NCBI RefSeq assembly: GCF_014201735.1
Contig: NZ_JACHFE010000001.1
Coordinates: 496,001-560,000 of the forward strand
Length of the DNA stretch: 64,000 nt
Direction of reading: 5' to 3'
DNA from: Marinobacter oulmenensis
GTDB lineage: Bacteria; Pseudomonadota; Gammaproteobacteria; Pseudomonadales; Oleiphilaceae
Shown here: piece after piece, positions 26,430-37,286 of the stretch
Position numbering within the stretch: position 1 is the first letter of the stretch
Layout: each line of letters starts with the position of its first letter
Program-made: the position numbers and the translations under genes
Notes under the pieces: model-generated
Database searches by the model: none
The model's input: only the letters and a program-made list of their open reading frames with translations
What the model was told of the DNA's origin: nothing

Positions 26430-27629
26430 TTACAGATTGTGGACCGGAATTTCGATGACAGGGGCCGCTACCCGGCGGGCGACGTTGTCCATGACACCGA
26501 TTTCCTCGTTGGTGAGATAGCAGCCGGGGTCTTCCTCCCAGAAGTCCCGGGAGATGTTGTAGGCGCGGACCCGGGTATTGCCGTTACAGATGCCCAGGTA
26601 CCGGCATTCGCTGCAACGTCCCTTGACCGGGCGCGGGTGCTGGCGAAAGCCCTGCATAAGCGGGTCAGCGGCTTCTGACCAGATCCGGGAGAAAGGCTTT
26701 TCCCGGACATTGCCCAGGTCGTAGTCCCACCAGAAGGTATCCGGGTGTACTTCGCCCAGGTTGTCGATATTGGATATGTTGACCCCGGAGGCATTGCCGC
26801 CCCAGTGGGTCAGCCTTTGTTCCAGGGCGCCCGCCTGATCCGGGTAATGCGCCCTGGCCCATTCGAGAAGGAAGGGGCCATCGGCGTCGTTGTTGCCGGT
26901 AACGTACTCGCGCTCGATGCCCCGCTTCAGTTCGTCGTGGCAGTGATTGAACATCAGGGTCATGGCCTGGCGGGTCATGTCATACCAGGCATCGCGCTTG
27001 CGGTTGCGGCCGCCGCGGCCGGAGTAATTCAGGTGTGAGAGGTAGAACTTGTCGATGTCGTGCTCGTCGAGCATGTCCAGCATCGCGGGCAGTTCCGGGA
27101 AGTTGTCCTGGGTGAGCGTGAAACGCAGACCCACCTTGATGCCGGCCTGCTTGCACAGGGCTACGGCGTGCATGGATTCTTTGAAGGCACCCTGCTTCTG
27201 GCGGAATTCGTCGTGGGTCTTTTCCAGCCCGTCGATGCTGATGCCCACGTAGTCGTAACCGACACCGGCAATCCGGTCGATGTTGTCCTCGTTGATCAGG
27301 GTGCCATTGGTGGACAGGCCCACATAGAAACCCATGGCCTTGGCACGGTGGGAAATCTCGAAGATATCCGGGCGCATCAGGGGCTCGCCGCCGGAGAGGA
27401 TCAGTACCGGCACTCCGTAGGCTTTCAGGTCATCCATCACGGTGAAGACTTCACTGGTGCTCAGTTCGCCCTTGAAGTCGATGTCGGCCGAGATGGAGTA
27501 GCAGTGTTTGCAGGTGAGATTGCAGCGGCGGATCAGGTTCCAGATCACTACCGGGCCGCTGGGCTTGTGAGCCGGTCTTACCGGTGTTGGCTCCATCAGT
27601 GTCTTGATGTAGCGGGTCATGCGAAACAT
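26430..27629 (-). CDS. nirJ: NirJ, radical SAM haem d1 biosynthesis protein
   Basis: 399 aa. The radical-SAM cluster motif CNLTCKHCY lies at residues 36-44, and [14 protein letters not shown] follows. The C-terminal SPASM-like auxiliary-cluster region includes [20 protein letters not shown]. NirJ removes the two propionates and installs oxo groups on the 12,18-didecarboxysirohaem intermediate. Start at 27629 with GAGAGAAAG upstream. It lies 117 bp after nirH and 11 bp before nirE. Confidence 0.93.
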   Translation of the reverse strand: MFRMTRYIKTLMEPTPVRPAHKPSGPVVIWNLIRRCNLTCKHCYSISADIDFKGELSTSEVFTVMDDLKAYGVPVLILSGGEPLMRPDIFEISHRAKAMGFYVGLSTNGTLINEDNIDRIAGVGYDYVGISIDGLEKTHDEFRQKQGAFKESMHAVALCKQAGIKVGLRFTLTQDNFPELPAMLDMLDEHDIDKFYLSHLNYSGRGGRNRKRDAWYDMTRQAMTLMFNHCHDELKRGIEREYVTGNNDADGPFLLEWARAHYPDQAGALEQRLTHWGGNASGVNISNIDNLGEVHPDTFWWDYDLGNVREKPFSRIWSEAADPLMQGFRQHPRPVKGRCSECRYLGICNGNTRVRAYNISRDFWEEDPGCYLTNEEIGVMDNVARRVAAPVIEIPVHNL

Positions 27630-27746
27630 AGTCTTTCTCTCTCATCGGGAGTGGCTTTCGGGCCTCTCCGGGCGGGCCTTTTCGGCTCTCTACCCTGTCA
27701 CTATCCTCTCCGGCATGGGTCTGATCCATACCTTCGATGGAGTAGA

Positions 27747-28268
27747 TCAGGGGGTATCTTTCTGTTTTGCCAGCCGCAAACCGGTCTTCTTAAGAATGGC
27801 GGAGCTGTAGAGAATGGTCTGGCCACGGCAGGTGTCGCCCAATTGTTCCCGTATTCTTCCGGCTTTTTCCTCGACCTCTTCCCGGCTGGTGCCATGGACC
27901 ATGGCAAACAGGTTGTAGGACCAGTAGGGCAGGTGCCTTGGCCGCTGATAGCAGTGGCTGACAAAAGGCAGCTCACCGACGCGCTCGCCCATGGCCACGA
28001 TGGCATCATCCCGGATATCCCAGACCGTCATGCCATTGAACCGGTAACCCAGTTTGTAGTGGTCGGGCACTGCGGCAACCCGACGGATGACTCCGGCCTG
28101 CTGCATGCGCTGGAAGCGCTCAAGGACCTCGTCGGCGGTTATGCCGAGCTGTCGGGCAAGTTCTCCCCAGGGATCGGGAACCAGAGGCAGGCCGGACTGG
28201 GTGGCAACAATCAGTTGCCGGTCTGTATCGGTCAGGGTGAGCTCAGACCGGGAAGTGGAGGTGGACAT
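27747..28268 (-). CDS. nirH: NirH, sirohaem decarboxylase subunit / Lrp-AsnC-like haem d1 protein
   Basis: 173 aa. Lrp-type HTH region (DTDRQLIVATQSGLPLVPDP) followed by an AsnC-like domain with GYRFNGMTVWDIRDDA and SHCYQRPRHLPYWSYNLFAM. Part of the NirDLGH set that decarboxylates sirohaem to 12,18-didecarboxysirohaem. The start MSTSTSRSEL at 28268 has CAGGAG upstream and overlaps the nirG 3' end by 26 bp. Assigned H by gene order D-L-G-H. Confidence 0.85.
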   Translation of the reverse strand: MSTSTSRSELTLTDTDRQLIVATQSGLPLVPDPWGELARQLGITADEVLERFQRMQQAGVIRRVAAVPDHYKLGYRFNGMTVWDIRDDAIVAMGERVGELPFVSHCYQRPRHLPYWSYNLFAMVHGTSREEVEEKAGRIREQLGDTCRGQTILYSSAILKKTGLRLAKQKDTP

Positions 28269-28722
28269 GGAACTCCTGCTCCTTGGGCATGTTGTAGACC
28301 GGGTAGCCGGTACTGGCTTCGATTCGGTGGATGGTGTCGGCAATGCCTTCCGGAGTTTCGGTGGCCAGTACGAACCACATGTTCAGGTTGTGTTCGCGGC
28401 GGTAGTTGTGGGCCACCTCCGGGAACTGGTTGACCGTGTGGGCGACGGCATCAAACTCCCGCTCCGGAATACGCATGGCGGCCAGCGTCAGGCCGCCGCC
28501 CATTTCGCCGGCATGGAACATGGGGCCGAAACGGGTCAGGATGCCACTGGCAAGCAGGGCCTGAAGATAATCAAGAAGTGCGTTCTCTGTGATGCCCAGT
28601 TCTTCGGCAACATCCCGATAGGGGTATCGTGTCAATGGCAGACCGTGCTGGAGCCGGTTGATAATGGCCTTTTCGGTGTCGGTGAAATCTACGGCTTTGC
28701 CGGTTTCAGCAGTCATTGACAT
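28243..28722 (-). CDS. nirG: NirG, sirohaem decarboxylase subunit
   Basis: 159 aa. Same fold as its neighbours: FTDTEKAIINRLQHGLPLTR then RFGPMFHAGEMGGGLTLAAM and AHNYRREHNLNMWFVLATE, the D/G-type pattern. Start chosen at 28722 (MSMTAETGK), with GGAG 8 nt upstream; it overlaps nirL by 17 bp. D/G and L/H types alternate in this run of four genes. Confidence 0.85.
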   Translation of the reverse strand: MSMTAETGKAVDFTDTEKAIINRLQHGLPLTRYPYRDVAEELGITENALLDYLQALLASGILTRFGPMFHAGEMGGGLTLAAMRIPEREFDAVAHTVNQFPEVAHNYRREHNLNMWFVLATETPEGIADTIHRIEASTGYPVYNMPKEQEFHVHLHFPV

Positions 28723-29251
28723 AGCGTGCTCCGCGCTGGAGGTAGGCCTTGTTACTGAACAGCACGGCATGTTCCAGGTCTGATAGCTGGAAGTCGCGGA
28801 TCATTCCCTCCAACTGGGCCATGACCCGGTCCCGGCTGATGCCGTGGATCATGCAGAACAGGTTGTAGGGCCAGTCCGGCCGTTGCCTGGGCCGCTGGTA
28901 GCAGAGGGTGACAAAGGGCACTCCGGCCAGCAGGGCTCCCAGTTCAGCGACCCGGTCGTCCGGGACATCCCATACCACCATGGCGTTTGCCCGGTAACCG
29001 AGGGTGCGGTGGCGGACCACCAGGCCCATGCGTTTGATCAGTCCGGTGTCCTGCCATTGATGGACGGCTTCGATCACCTGCTGTTCGGTCAGGCCGGTGC
29101 GTTCGGCCAGGGTGTGGTAGGGGCGGCTGGTCAGAGGCAGGCCGTGCTCCAACTGCTGGCGTAGCCGCAGGAGGCCCCAGGCACTGACGCGCTCGGTATC
29201 GAACAGGTAGGGCTGTGGCTTGCGGGTGCTGTGACCGGTGGGCAGGTTCAT
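28706..29251 (-). CDS. nirL: NirL, sirohaem decarboxylase subunit
   Basis: 181 aa. LEHGLPLTSRPYHTLAERTG and GYRANAMVVWDVPDD with TLCYQRPRQRPDWPYNLFCM mark it as the L/H type. The ATG overlaps the nirD stop by 4 bp (ATGA), so translation is coupled. Confidence 0.87.
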   Translation of the reverse strand: MNLPTGHSTRKPQPYLFDTERVSAWGLLRLRQQLEHGLPLTSRPYHTLAERTGLTEQQVIEAVHQWQDTGLIKRMGLVVRHRTLGYRANAMVVWDVPDDRVAELGALLAGVPFVTLCYQRPRQRPDWPYNLFCMIHGISRDRVMAQLEGMIRDFQLSDLEHAVLFSNKAYLQRGARYVNDC

Positions 29252-29712
29252 GACAGTGCCTCCCAGTCAATGCTGAAACCTAGGTCAATGTGGTAGCCCT
29301 CGACCATGGGCAGTCTGAGCATGGGCAATCTCAGTCGGTTTTCCAGGTCGTCCAGGCGCTCGTGCAGGGTGCGTTCGTCGGGCGCCGTCATGACGAACCA
29401 GAGGTTGTAGGCATGCTCCCGGGCGTAGTTGTGATTGACACCGGGAGCATGGTTGATACGGGCGGCCACCAGGTCGATCTGGTCGACCGGGGCCGCCACG
29501 GCAGCCAGCAGGCTGGCGCCTGCCCGGCTGTGTTCAAACACCGGTCCCACCCGGCTGAGGACGTTGTGCGCCTGCAGTGCAGACAGTCTTTTCAGCACCT
29601 CTTCCTCGGTCATGCCCAGATGACTGGCCATTTCCGCGTAGGGCCGTTCGCAGACCGGCAGCCCGCGCTGGTAGCTGTCGATCAGTTGTCTGTCCGCGGC
29701 ATCAAGCTGCAT
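29248..29712 (-). CDS. nirD: NirD, sirohaem decarboxylase subunit
   Basis: 154 aa. DAADRQLIDSYQRGLPVCER, SRVGPVFEHSRAGASLLAAV and NHNYAREHAYNLWFVMTAP match the D/G type. First of four tandem Lrp/AsnC-like paralogues. GGGAGGA precedes the ATG at 29712, 27 bp after nirS. Confidence 0.87.
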   Translation of the reverse strand: MQLDAADRQLIDSYQRGLPVCERPYAEMASHLGMTEEEVLKRLSALQAHNVLSRVGPVFEHSRAGASLLAAVAAPVDQIDLVAARINHAPGVNHNYAREHAYNLWFVMTAPDERTLHERLDDLENRLRLPMLRLPMVEGYHIDLGFSIDWEALS

Positions 29713-29739
29713 TGGGTCCTCCCGCCGGGTGTTGTCGGC

Positions 29740-31614
<1,875 letters not shown>

Positions 31615-31703
31615 TCAATATCAATGTTAATGGGCTGCTGGGTGGAGGCCGTTTCAGGCGGGGTTCCACGACTGCCGGCGACGCCGTTTCGGGAGGCGGG
31701 TTA

Positions 31704-32051
31704 ATGAAGAATTGCGGTTACAGACTGGGAGCTTTGGCGGCCATGATGCTGCTGACAGGGAGCGCCTTTGCCGGGGCGCCGGAAACACGGGCAGAGCTGG
31801 CCAACATGGTGCTTCAGGATTGCGGTTCCTGTCACGGCATGACCCTGAAAGGCGGGCTTGGGCCGCCGCTTCGTCCTGATGATCTGAAGCTGCAGTCTGT
31901 CGAAGGCATTGCCGCCATTATCAGCGAGGGCGTGGATGGCACGGCCATGCCGCCCTGGAAACCCTTGCTTACCGATGAGCAAATGCTCTGGATCAGCCGG
32001 CAGTTGAAATCCGGCGCCCTGTTAACCAACGAAACCAAGGACGCGCGATGA
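31704..32051 (+). CDS. nirC: NirC, cytochrome c55x
   Basis: 115 aa, periplasmic mono-haem cytochrome c. Signal peptide LGALAAMMLLTGSAFA; haem motif CGSCHG (DCGSCHGMTLKGGLGPPL). It donates electrons in the NirS/NirN maturation pathway. Start at 31704 (MKNCGYR) follows GGGAGG; the upstream in-frame extension has no signal peptide. Divergent from nirS and overlapping nirF by 4 bp. Confidence 0.88.
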   Translation: MKNCGYRLGALAAMMLLTGSAFAGAPETRAELANMVLQDCGSCHGMTLKGGLGPPLRPDDLKLQSVEGIAAIISEGVDGTAMPPWKPLLTDEQMLWISRQLKSGALLTNETKDAR

Positions 32052-33247
32052 AACCGTTGTTTGCACTGATGATCCTGACATTGGCGACGCTGGTCTCCGG
32101 CTGCCAGTCCATGGGCATGACTGAACAGGCCGCTTTGCGTGGCACCGGCGACCTGGGCCTGGTGATTGAACGGGCGACCGGATCGGTCCTGGTCATCGAC
32201 CACTCCGAGCATGACATCCTGGGACGTGTGACCGGGTTGGGCGATCTCTCCCACGCTTCTGTGGTGTATTCCCGGGATGCCCGCTACGGCTATGTGTTCG
32301 GGCGCGATGGCGGGCTCACGAAAGTGGATCTGCTGACCCAGGCCATCGATAAGCGCATCATTCAGTCCGGCAACAGTATTGGTGGTGCCATCTCCCAGGA
32401 TGGCGAATACGTGGCAGTGTCCAACTATGAACCGGGCGGGGTGAATGTTTTTGACAGTGACACCCTGGAGCTCGTGGCCGAGATTCCTGCGGAGTACACC
32501 AACGCCGAAGGCCAGCCTGCGCAGTCGAAGACGGTTGGCCTGGTGGATGCCCCGGGCAACCGCTTTGTGTTCAGCCTGTTCGACGCCAATGAGATCTGGA
32601 CGGTGGACATGCTGACGAACCCGCCCGAGGTTTCCCGTTTTGAGGCTGGCAAGGCGCCCTATGACGCCCTGATCACCCCGGACGGTCGTTATTACATCGC
32701 CGGCCTGTTTGGTGAGGATGGGCTTTCAATGCTGGATCTCTGGCAGCCGGGGCAGGGCGTGACCACTATCCTGCCCGGTTATGGCAAGGGCGAGAAGCGT
32801 TTGCCGGTCTACAAGATGCCCCACCTGGAAGGCTGGGCCATTGCCGACGACAAGGCCTTTGTGCCCTCGGTCGGTCACCATCAGGTGCTGGTGGCGGATA
32901 TGGAAAGCCGGGAGCTGGTGGGTCGTATTCCGGTGCACGGGCAGCCGGTTTTTGTCATGGCCAGCCCGGACAATCGCCAGATTTGGGTCAGCTTTGCCCA
33001 TCCACGCAATGACGTAATCCAGGTGATTGACTCCCAAAGCCACGAGATCCTGCGGACCATGGAGCCGGGCAAATCGGTGCTTCACATGGAATTCACGCCC
33101 CGTGGCGAAGAGATCTGGGTCTCTGCCCGGGACAGCAATCGGGTAACCGTTTACAGCACCCGGACTCTGGAAAAAGTGGCCACTCTGGAGGCAAAAAGTC
33201 CGTCCGGTATTTTCTTTACCAACCGGGCGCACTCCCTGGGGCTCTGA
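32048..33247 (+). CDS. nirF: NirF, haem d1 biosynthesis propeller lipoprotein
   Basis: 399 aa. A lipoprotein signal ends in LVSGC (C19), so it is probably anchored on the periplasmic face. The rest is a d1-type propeller without the cytochrome domain: SVVYSRDARYGYVFGRDGGL, GAISQDGEYVAVSNYEPGG and MEFTPRGEEIWVSARD. NirF acts on the late d1 precursor and binds NirN/NirS. Its ATG overlaps the nirC stop. Confidence 0.92.
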   Translation: MKPLFALMILTLATLVSGCQSMGMTEQAALRGTGDLGLVIERATGSVLVIDHSEHDILGRVTGLGDLSHASVVYSRDARYGYVFGRDGGLTKVDLLTQAIDKRIIQSGNSIGGAISQDGEYVAVSNYEPGGVNVFDSDTLELVAEIPAEYTNAEGQPAQSKTVGLVDAPGNRFVFSLFDANEIWTVDMLTNPPEVSRFEAGKAPYDALITPDGRYYIAGLFGEDGLSMLDLWQPGQGVTTILPGYGKGEKRLPVYKMPHLEGWAIADDKAFVPSVGHHQVLVADMESRELVGRIPVHGQPVFVMASPDNRQIWVSFAHPRNDVIQVIDSQSHEILRTMEPGKSVLHMEFTPRGEEIWVSARDSNRVTVYSTRTLEKVATLEAKSPSGIFFTNRAHSLGL

Positions 33248-33292
33248 CCCAACGACAATGTTCGAATTCACGCACGAATAGGAACGCCGTTC

Positions 33293-34075
33293 ATGAGTTT
33301 TTACCAGCCTGTGGGTAATGAAGTGGAATTGTTTACCGCCGCCGCCGGCAATGGCCTCCCGGTCCTGATCAAGGGTCCGACCGGATGCGGCAAAACCCGC
33401 TTTGTCCGCCACATGGCGGAAAAGCTGGGCCGGCCGGTGTATACCGTGGCCTGTCACGATGATCTCACCGCCTCGGACCTGGTTGGCCGCCACCTGATCG
33501 GGCCGGAGGGCACTTATTGGCAGGACGGCCCCCTGACACGGGCGGTTCGCGAAGGCGGTATCTGTTATCTGGATGAAGTGGTGGAGGCCCGCAAGGACAC
33601 CACGGTCGTCCTGCACCCGCTGGCGGATGATCGGCGGGAACTGCCCATCGAGCGCACCGGAGAGCTGCTGAAAGCTGCGCCCGGCTTCATGCTGGTGGTG
33701 TCCTATAACCCCGGGTACCAGAGTCTGCTGAAGGGCATGAAGCCCAGCACCCGTCAACGGTTTGTGTCCATGAGCTTTGATTACCCGGAGCCGGATGTGG
33801 AACAGGTGATTGTCCGGAAGGAGAGTGGCTGCAGCGACGCACTGGCTGTCCAGTTGGTCGGCTTGGCCAACTCTCTCAGGAATCTGAAGGATCATGATCT
33901 GGAAGAGGCTGCGTCCACCCGATTGCTGATCCATACCGCCTATCTGATGGCGGCCGGGATGCCGCCGGTCGAGGCCTGTCGGGCCGGTTTGATTGAGCCG
34001 CTGTCGGATGATGCGGTGACTGTGAATGCGTTGATGGAGGTGGTTTATGCGGTATTCGGGAAATCAGGGGGCTGA
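33293..34075 (+). CDS. norQ: NorQ/NirQ MoxR-type AAA+ ATPase
   Basis: 260 aa. Walker A GPTGCGKT, Walker B ICYLDEVVEA and sensor region MLVVSYNPGYQS. Works with the von Willebrand protein NorD to insert the metal site of NO reductase. The close homologue beside nirS is called NirQ in pseudomonads. It stands 45 bp after nirF, on the opposite strand from norCBD. Confidence 0.92.
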   Translation: MSFYQPVGNEVELFTAAAGNGLPVLIKGPTGCGKTRFVRHMAEKLGRPVYTVACHDDLTASDLVGRHLIGPEGTYWQDGPLTRAVREGGICYLDEVVEARKDTTVVLHPLADDRRELPIERTGELLKAAPGFMLVVSYNPGYQSLLKGMKPSTRQRFVSMSFDYPEPDVEQVIVRKESGCSDALAVQLVGLANSLRNLKDHDLEEAASTRLLIHTAYLMAAGMPPVEACRAGLIEPLSDDAVTVNALMEVVYAVFGKSGG

Positions 34076-34421
34076 ACGGGAAGGTGCGATTACACCGGCG
34101 GTCTGGTATCTGCTGAATCTGCTGGCCTTGCCCATTATTGGTTTTGTGGTGGTTCTGTGGATTGCCCTGACCACTGATGAATCGCAACCGCTGAGAAAAG
34201 CGCACAGTCGGGCGGGCGCGATTATGTCGGTCACTGGGGCGGTGCTGATCAGCTCCGGCGTGACCCTATGCTGGTTGATCTTTGGCTTTACCGGCATGTT
34301 CTGGACCTACGCCATTGTCTGGGCCATCGTGCTGCACACATCGTTCGTCTTGTGGGGGATGATTGCCCTGGCTCAGGCTATTGGTGGCCGGCGTCCTTAT
34401 TTTCCACGGAGCTTAATGTAG
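34047..34421 (+). CDS. Small membrane protein of the denitrification cluster, unknown function
   Basis: 124 aa, about three membrane helices (WYLLNLLALPIIGFVVVLWI; MSVTGAVLISSGVTLCWLIF; TYAIVWAIVLHTSFVLWGMI). I do not recognise the family. The ATG at 34047 is within the last 29 bp of norQ and has GGAGG 6 nt upstream, so co-translation with norQ is likely. The structured repeat at 34440 begins 18 nt after its stop. A role in NO reductase maturation is a guess from location only. Confidence 0.7.
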   Translation: MRYSGNQGAEREGAITPAVWYLLNLLALPIIGFVVVLWIALTTDESQPLRKAHSRAGAIMSVTGAVLISSGVTLCWLIFGFTGMFWTYAIVWAIVLHTSFVLWGMIALAQAIGGRRPYFPRSLM

Positions 34422-34439
34422 CTCTGTGATTCCGGGGTG

Positions 34440-34553
34440 GGTTGGTCGATGAAGGCCCTGCCCAAACACGCTCCTTGCGGCACGTCCATGTGACGCTTGG
34501 GCTCCGCCATCCCTGGCTCCGCACAGTTTGGGCAGGGCCTCCACCGACCAACC
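34440..34553 (+). repeat. Structured intergenic repeat, copy 2
   Basis: Arms of 28 nt (34440-34467 and 34526-34553) pair with two A-C mismatches in the plus-strand reading; both become G-U pairs on the minus strand. The 58-nt interior has hairpins CACG-UCCA-UGUG and GCCA-UCCC-UGGC. Positions 34499-34524 equal the core of copy 1 (13556-13581 reverse-complemented). The outer stem sequences of the two copies share no obvious similarity. The remainder of the gap to norF (34554-34612) holds only a short TTAAGGTGG/CCGCCTTAA stem (34585-34616) overlapping the norF stop. Confidence 0.85.
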
Positions 34554-34612
34554 GTTCTTTCTCTGAGCACGATGTCCGCGACTCTTAAGGTGGTATTTAT
34601 GCCATTGCCGCC

Positions 34613-34852
34613 TTAACCCACAGCATGAATGCCCGCCAGGACGGCCACAACCACTACTGCCCAGCCTTGTGCCGCAAACCGCCAGCCCCAGGGCGCGTGC
34701 TTCATTTCCATGAAATGGTCCACCAGCAGCAGTGCTTTCACCAGCATCAGGGCGAATACCAGCCAGACGAGGATGGTCATGTCCGCGCCTGCCTGCAGGA
34801 TGATGACTGGCAGCATGGTGCAAACCATCAGGGCGATGTACACAGCAAGCAT
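34613..34852 (-). CDS. norF: NorF-like protein (cytochrome c oxidase subunit IV family)
   Basis: 79 aa, three short membrane helices; VWLVFALMLVKALLLVDHFM and EMKHAPWGWR match the subunit-IV-like pattern. Pairing with a subunit-III-like gene just upstream reproduces the norEF arrangement of Paracoccus, which raises NO reductase activity. AGGAGGT lies ahead of the ATG. Confidence 0.8.
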   Translation of the reverse strand: MLAVYIALMVCTMLPVIILQAGADMTILVWLVFALMLVKALLLVDHFMEMKHAPWGWRFAAQGWAVVVVAVLAGIHAVG

Positions 34853-34864
34853 TCACTTACCTCC

Positions 34865-35440
34865 TCAGGCCAGAACGTAGAGCATGGGGAAAAGCACCAG
34901 CCACACCAGATCGACCATGTGCCAGTAGGAGGCGCCGGATTCCATGCCGTTCATGTTGTCGGTGTGGTAGTCGCCTTTTTTCACCTTCACCGCCAGTACC
35001 ACCAGAATGATCTGGCCCAACACCACGTGCATGAAGTGGAAGAAGGTGAGAAAGAAATAGAACATGAAGAAGGTGTCGGTCCCCAAGTTGTAGCCATCGG
35101 CGTAGAGCACGCCATATTCCCAGAGTTTGCCGAAGGTATAAATCGAAGACGCCGCAACGGCGCCCCAGAGCAGGGCGGTGGTGCCGGTTTTTTCGTTCCG
35201 CAGGCGATGCACTGCGCAGGCCACCAGGTAGCTGGCGCTGATCAGGCCGATGGTGTTGATCAGGCCGGTCCATGGGTGCAGGGCGGCGCGGCCGTCGTGG
35301 AAGGTGGTCGGGTCCAGGCTCCGGGCCACGCCGAAGCCGATGAACAGGATGCCAAACACCGCCAGTTCCGCGAAGATGAAGAACCAGACGGCGAGGTCGC
35401 CGGGCAGGTGTTTGTGCTGGGCTGCCTGGATTTGCGCCAT
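34865..35440 (-). CDS. norE: NorE-like protein (cytochrome c oxidase subunit III family)
   Basis: 191 aa, five membrane helices. LAVWFFIFAELAVFGILFIG, ALHPWTGLINTIGLISASYL, TFFMFYFFLTFFHFMHVVLG and SGASYWHMVDLVWLVLFPML are subunit-III hallmarks. It lacks a linked oxidase subunit I gene here; its location within the nor operon indicates NorE. 10 bp after norD. Confidence 0.85.
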   Translation of the reverse strand: MAQIQAAQHKHLPGDLAVWFFIFAELAVFGILFIGFGVARSLDPTTFHDGRAALHPWTGLINTIGLISASYLVACAVHRLRNEKTGTTALLWGAVAASSIYTFGKLWEYGVLYADGYNLGTDTFFMFYFFLTFFHFMHVVLGQIILVVLAVKVKKGDYHTDNMNGMESGASYWHMVDLVWLVLFPMLYVLA

Positions 35441-35450
35441 GGGTGCTCCG

Positions 35451-37274
35451 TTAGCGGGTCAGGTTCATGTACAGCTTGGGCAACTGGCTGGGTAACTGGG
35501 TCGGGTCCTTGATGACCACGTAATTGGTGCTGCCGAAGACGTAGGGCAGGTATTCGTTGGCCTCTTCGTCAATGGTCACGCAGAACGGGGTGATGCCGGC
35601 CCGATGGGCTTCCTGGACGGCCATGCGGGTGTCCTCCACGCCGTAGCGCCCCTCATACAGGTCCAGGTCGTTGGGTTTGCCATCGGTCAGCAGCAACAGG
35701 ACCTTCTGGTGCTCCGGGCGGGCTCGAAGCAGTTTGATGGACTGGCGGATGGCCGCGCCCATGCGGGTGTAATAGCCCGGTTCCAGGGCCTGGATTCGGC
35801 CCCGGCTGGTGTCGTTGTACGGTTCGTCAAAGCTTTTGATGTGGTGGAAGCGCACGTGGTCCCGCCGCCTGGAGGAGAACGCAAACAGGGCGAACGGGTC
35901 CCGGCTGGCGGTCAGGGCTTCGCTCAACAGCTGCAGGCCGTCGCGGGCGATGTCGATCACCCGCTGGTTGTTGTTGATGAAGGTGTCGGTGGACAAAGAG
36001 ACATCGGCCAGCACCAGGCAGGCCAGGTCGCGCTGGTTCTGTTTGCACTGGCGAAACAGCTTCTGGTCCATCTCACCCACGCCCTGGTGTTGTTGCACCA
36101 CCCGGTCCAGGCAGGCGTCCAGGTCCAGTTCTTCGCCATCCAGCTGACGGCGTTGCCACTGCCGTAACGGTTTCAGGGCGCTGAACTGGCGTTGCAGGGT
36201 CCGCGCCGGGCGTTGCAGGTGCTCGGGTAAGGGGCCGGGGATGGCGTCCTTGCTGAGCATCGGTTGCAAGCAGCAGAACTTTTCCCGGTAGCCCTGGCGC
36301 CGCCAGTCCCACTCCGGCAGGTGAATGCCGGGGCCCAGTCGCAGGTCGTCGTTCTCCTCCGAAGGCAGGTCCAGGTCGAACTTGATAGCCGACGAGGCCT
36401 CGCTGCGGTCCTGGGATACGGAGATCATGTCCATGTCATCGGCCACAGCGTCGGCGTCGTCTTCCTCGCTGTCGTCGCCGGCCCGGTCCACGGGAATGAA
36501 TTCGGACCAGGAAAACAGGTTTTCCAGACGGAACACCATCAGCCCCTGGTCCTTGTCGAAGGCATCCACCCGCTCGGCCCGGCGGCGTTTGCGTTTTTTC
36601 GCCAGGCCTCCGGGTTTGGAGCTGGCATTGTCGTCGCCAATGACCTCGCCCTTGATCTGGCCCCGGCCGAGAACCGGATAGAGCCAGAGCACCACCGGCC
36701 ACGGATCGGTCAGGGCATCGGGTAACTCCATCACGCTGCCGGGGTGAATCAAGGCCTGGCGGATGGCCTGCTCGCGCCGGCCTTCGTGATCGGGCAGGCT
36801 GTCAGGGTCCGGGCGCCATTGCAGAGTGTGTTTCACCAGCCGCTGGTAGACGGGCTCCAGCCCGGGCCAGCGGGCCAGCAGCTCCTGCACCATGGCCTGG
36901 TTGCCCTGCAGCCAGCTGTGGTGGTGGATTTCACCGAGTGAGGCCAGGGCAGCCAGCCAGAGATACAGTTCCCGGTTGACCTGGCTGGAGGGAAACAGGG
37001 CCAGGCGGTCAGGCAGGCGCAGGCTTTCCTCGTCGCGCCAGGCCAGTTCAAACTTGCGATGGGTGCCAGCCAGCTTCTGCAGGAACCTGCGACGAATCTG
37101 GAAATGCCGGGGCTCAGCGGTCACCAGGCTCAGGGCCGGGTCGCCGCCCAGGGCCCGGAACAGCACGCCAAGGGTGCGGGCTTCGTCTTTCAGGTGAACC
37201 GCATGCTCCGGGAACTCGCCCATGGCGTGACGGGTAACGTAATCATGCCATTTCAGGCCAACCCACTCTTCCAT
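35451..37274 (-). CDS. norD: NorD, von Willebrand factor A protein for NO reductase activation
   Basis: 607 aa, cytosolic. The C-terminal vWA domain has an atypical MIDAS: LADVSLSTDTFINN (DVSLS replacing DxSxS) and LLLTDGKPNDLDLYEGRYGV. A central acidic region (DDSEEDDADAVADD) precedes it. Partner of the NorQ ATPase in activating cNOR. The gene lies downstream of norB and the 4Fe-4S gene; GAGGAGGAG precedes its ATG. Confidence 0.92.
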   Translation of the reverse strand: MEEWVGLKWHDYVTRHAMGEFPEHAVHLKDEARTLGVLFRALGGDPALSLVTAEPRHFQIRRRFLQKLAGTHRKFELAWRDEESLRLPDRLALFPSSQVNRELYLWLAALASLGEIHHHSWLQGNQAMVQELLARWPGLEPVYQRLVKHTLQWRPDPDSLPDHEGRREQAIRQALIHPGSVMELPDALTDPWPVVLWLYPVLGRGQIKGEVIGDDNASSKPGGLAKKRKRRRAERVDAFDKDQGLMVFRLENLFSWSEFIPVDRAGDDSEEDDADAVADDMDMISVSQDRSEASSAIKFDLDLPSEENDDLRLGPGIHLPEWDWRRQGYREKFCCLQPMLSKDAIPGPLPEHLQRPARTLQRQFSALKPLRQWQRRQLDGEELDLDACLDRVVQQHQGVGEMDQKLFRQCKQNQRDLACLVLADVSLSTDTFINNNQRVIDIARDGLQLLSEALTASRDPFALFAFSSRRRDHVRFHHIKSFDEPYNDTSRGRIQALEPGYYTRMGAAIRQSIKLLRARPEHQKVLLLLTDGKPNDLDLYEGRYGVEDTRMAVQEAHRAGITPFCVTIDEEANEYLPYVFGSTNYVVIKDPTQLPSQLPKLYMNLTR

Positions 37275-37286
37275 TACAACTCCTCC

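Noticed and set aside
32726..33934. Minus-strand ORF of 402 aa across nirF and norQ
   Set aside because: Runs antisense through two conserved genes; translation has no recognisable motif.
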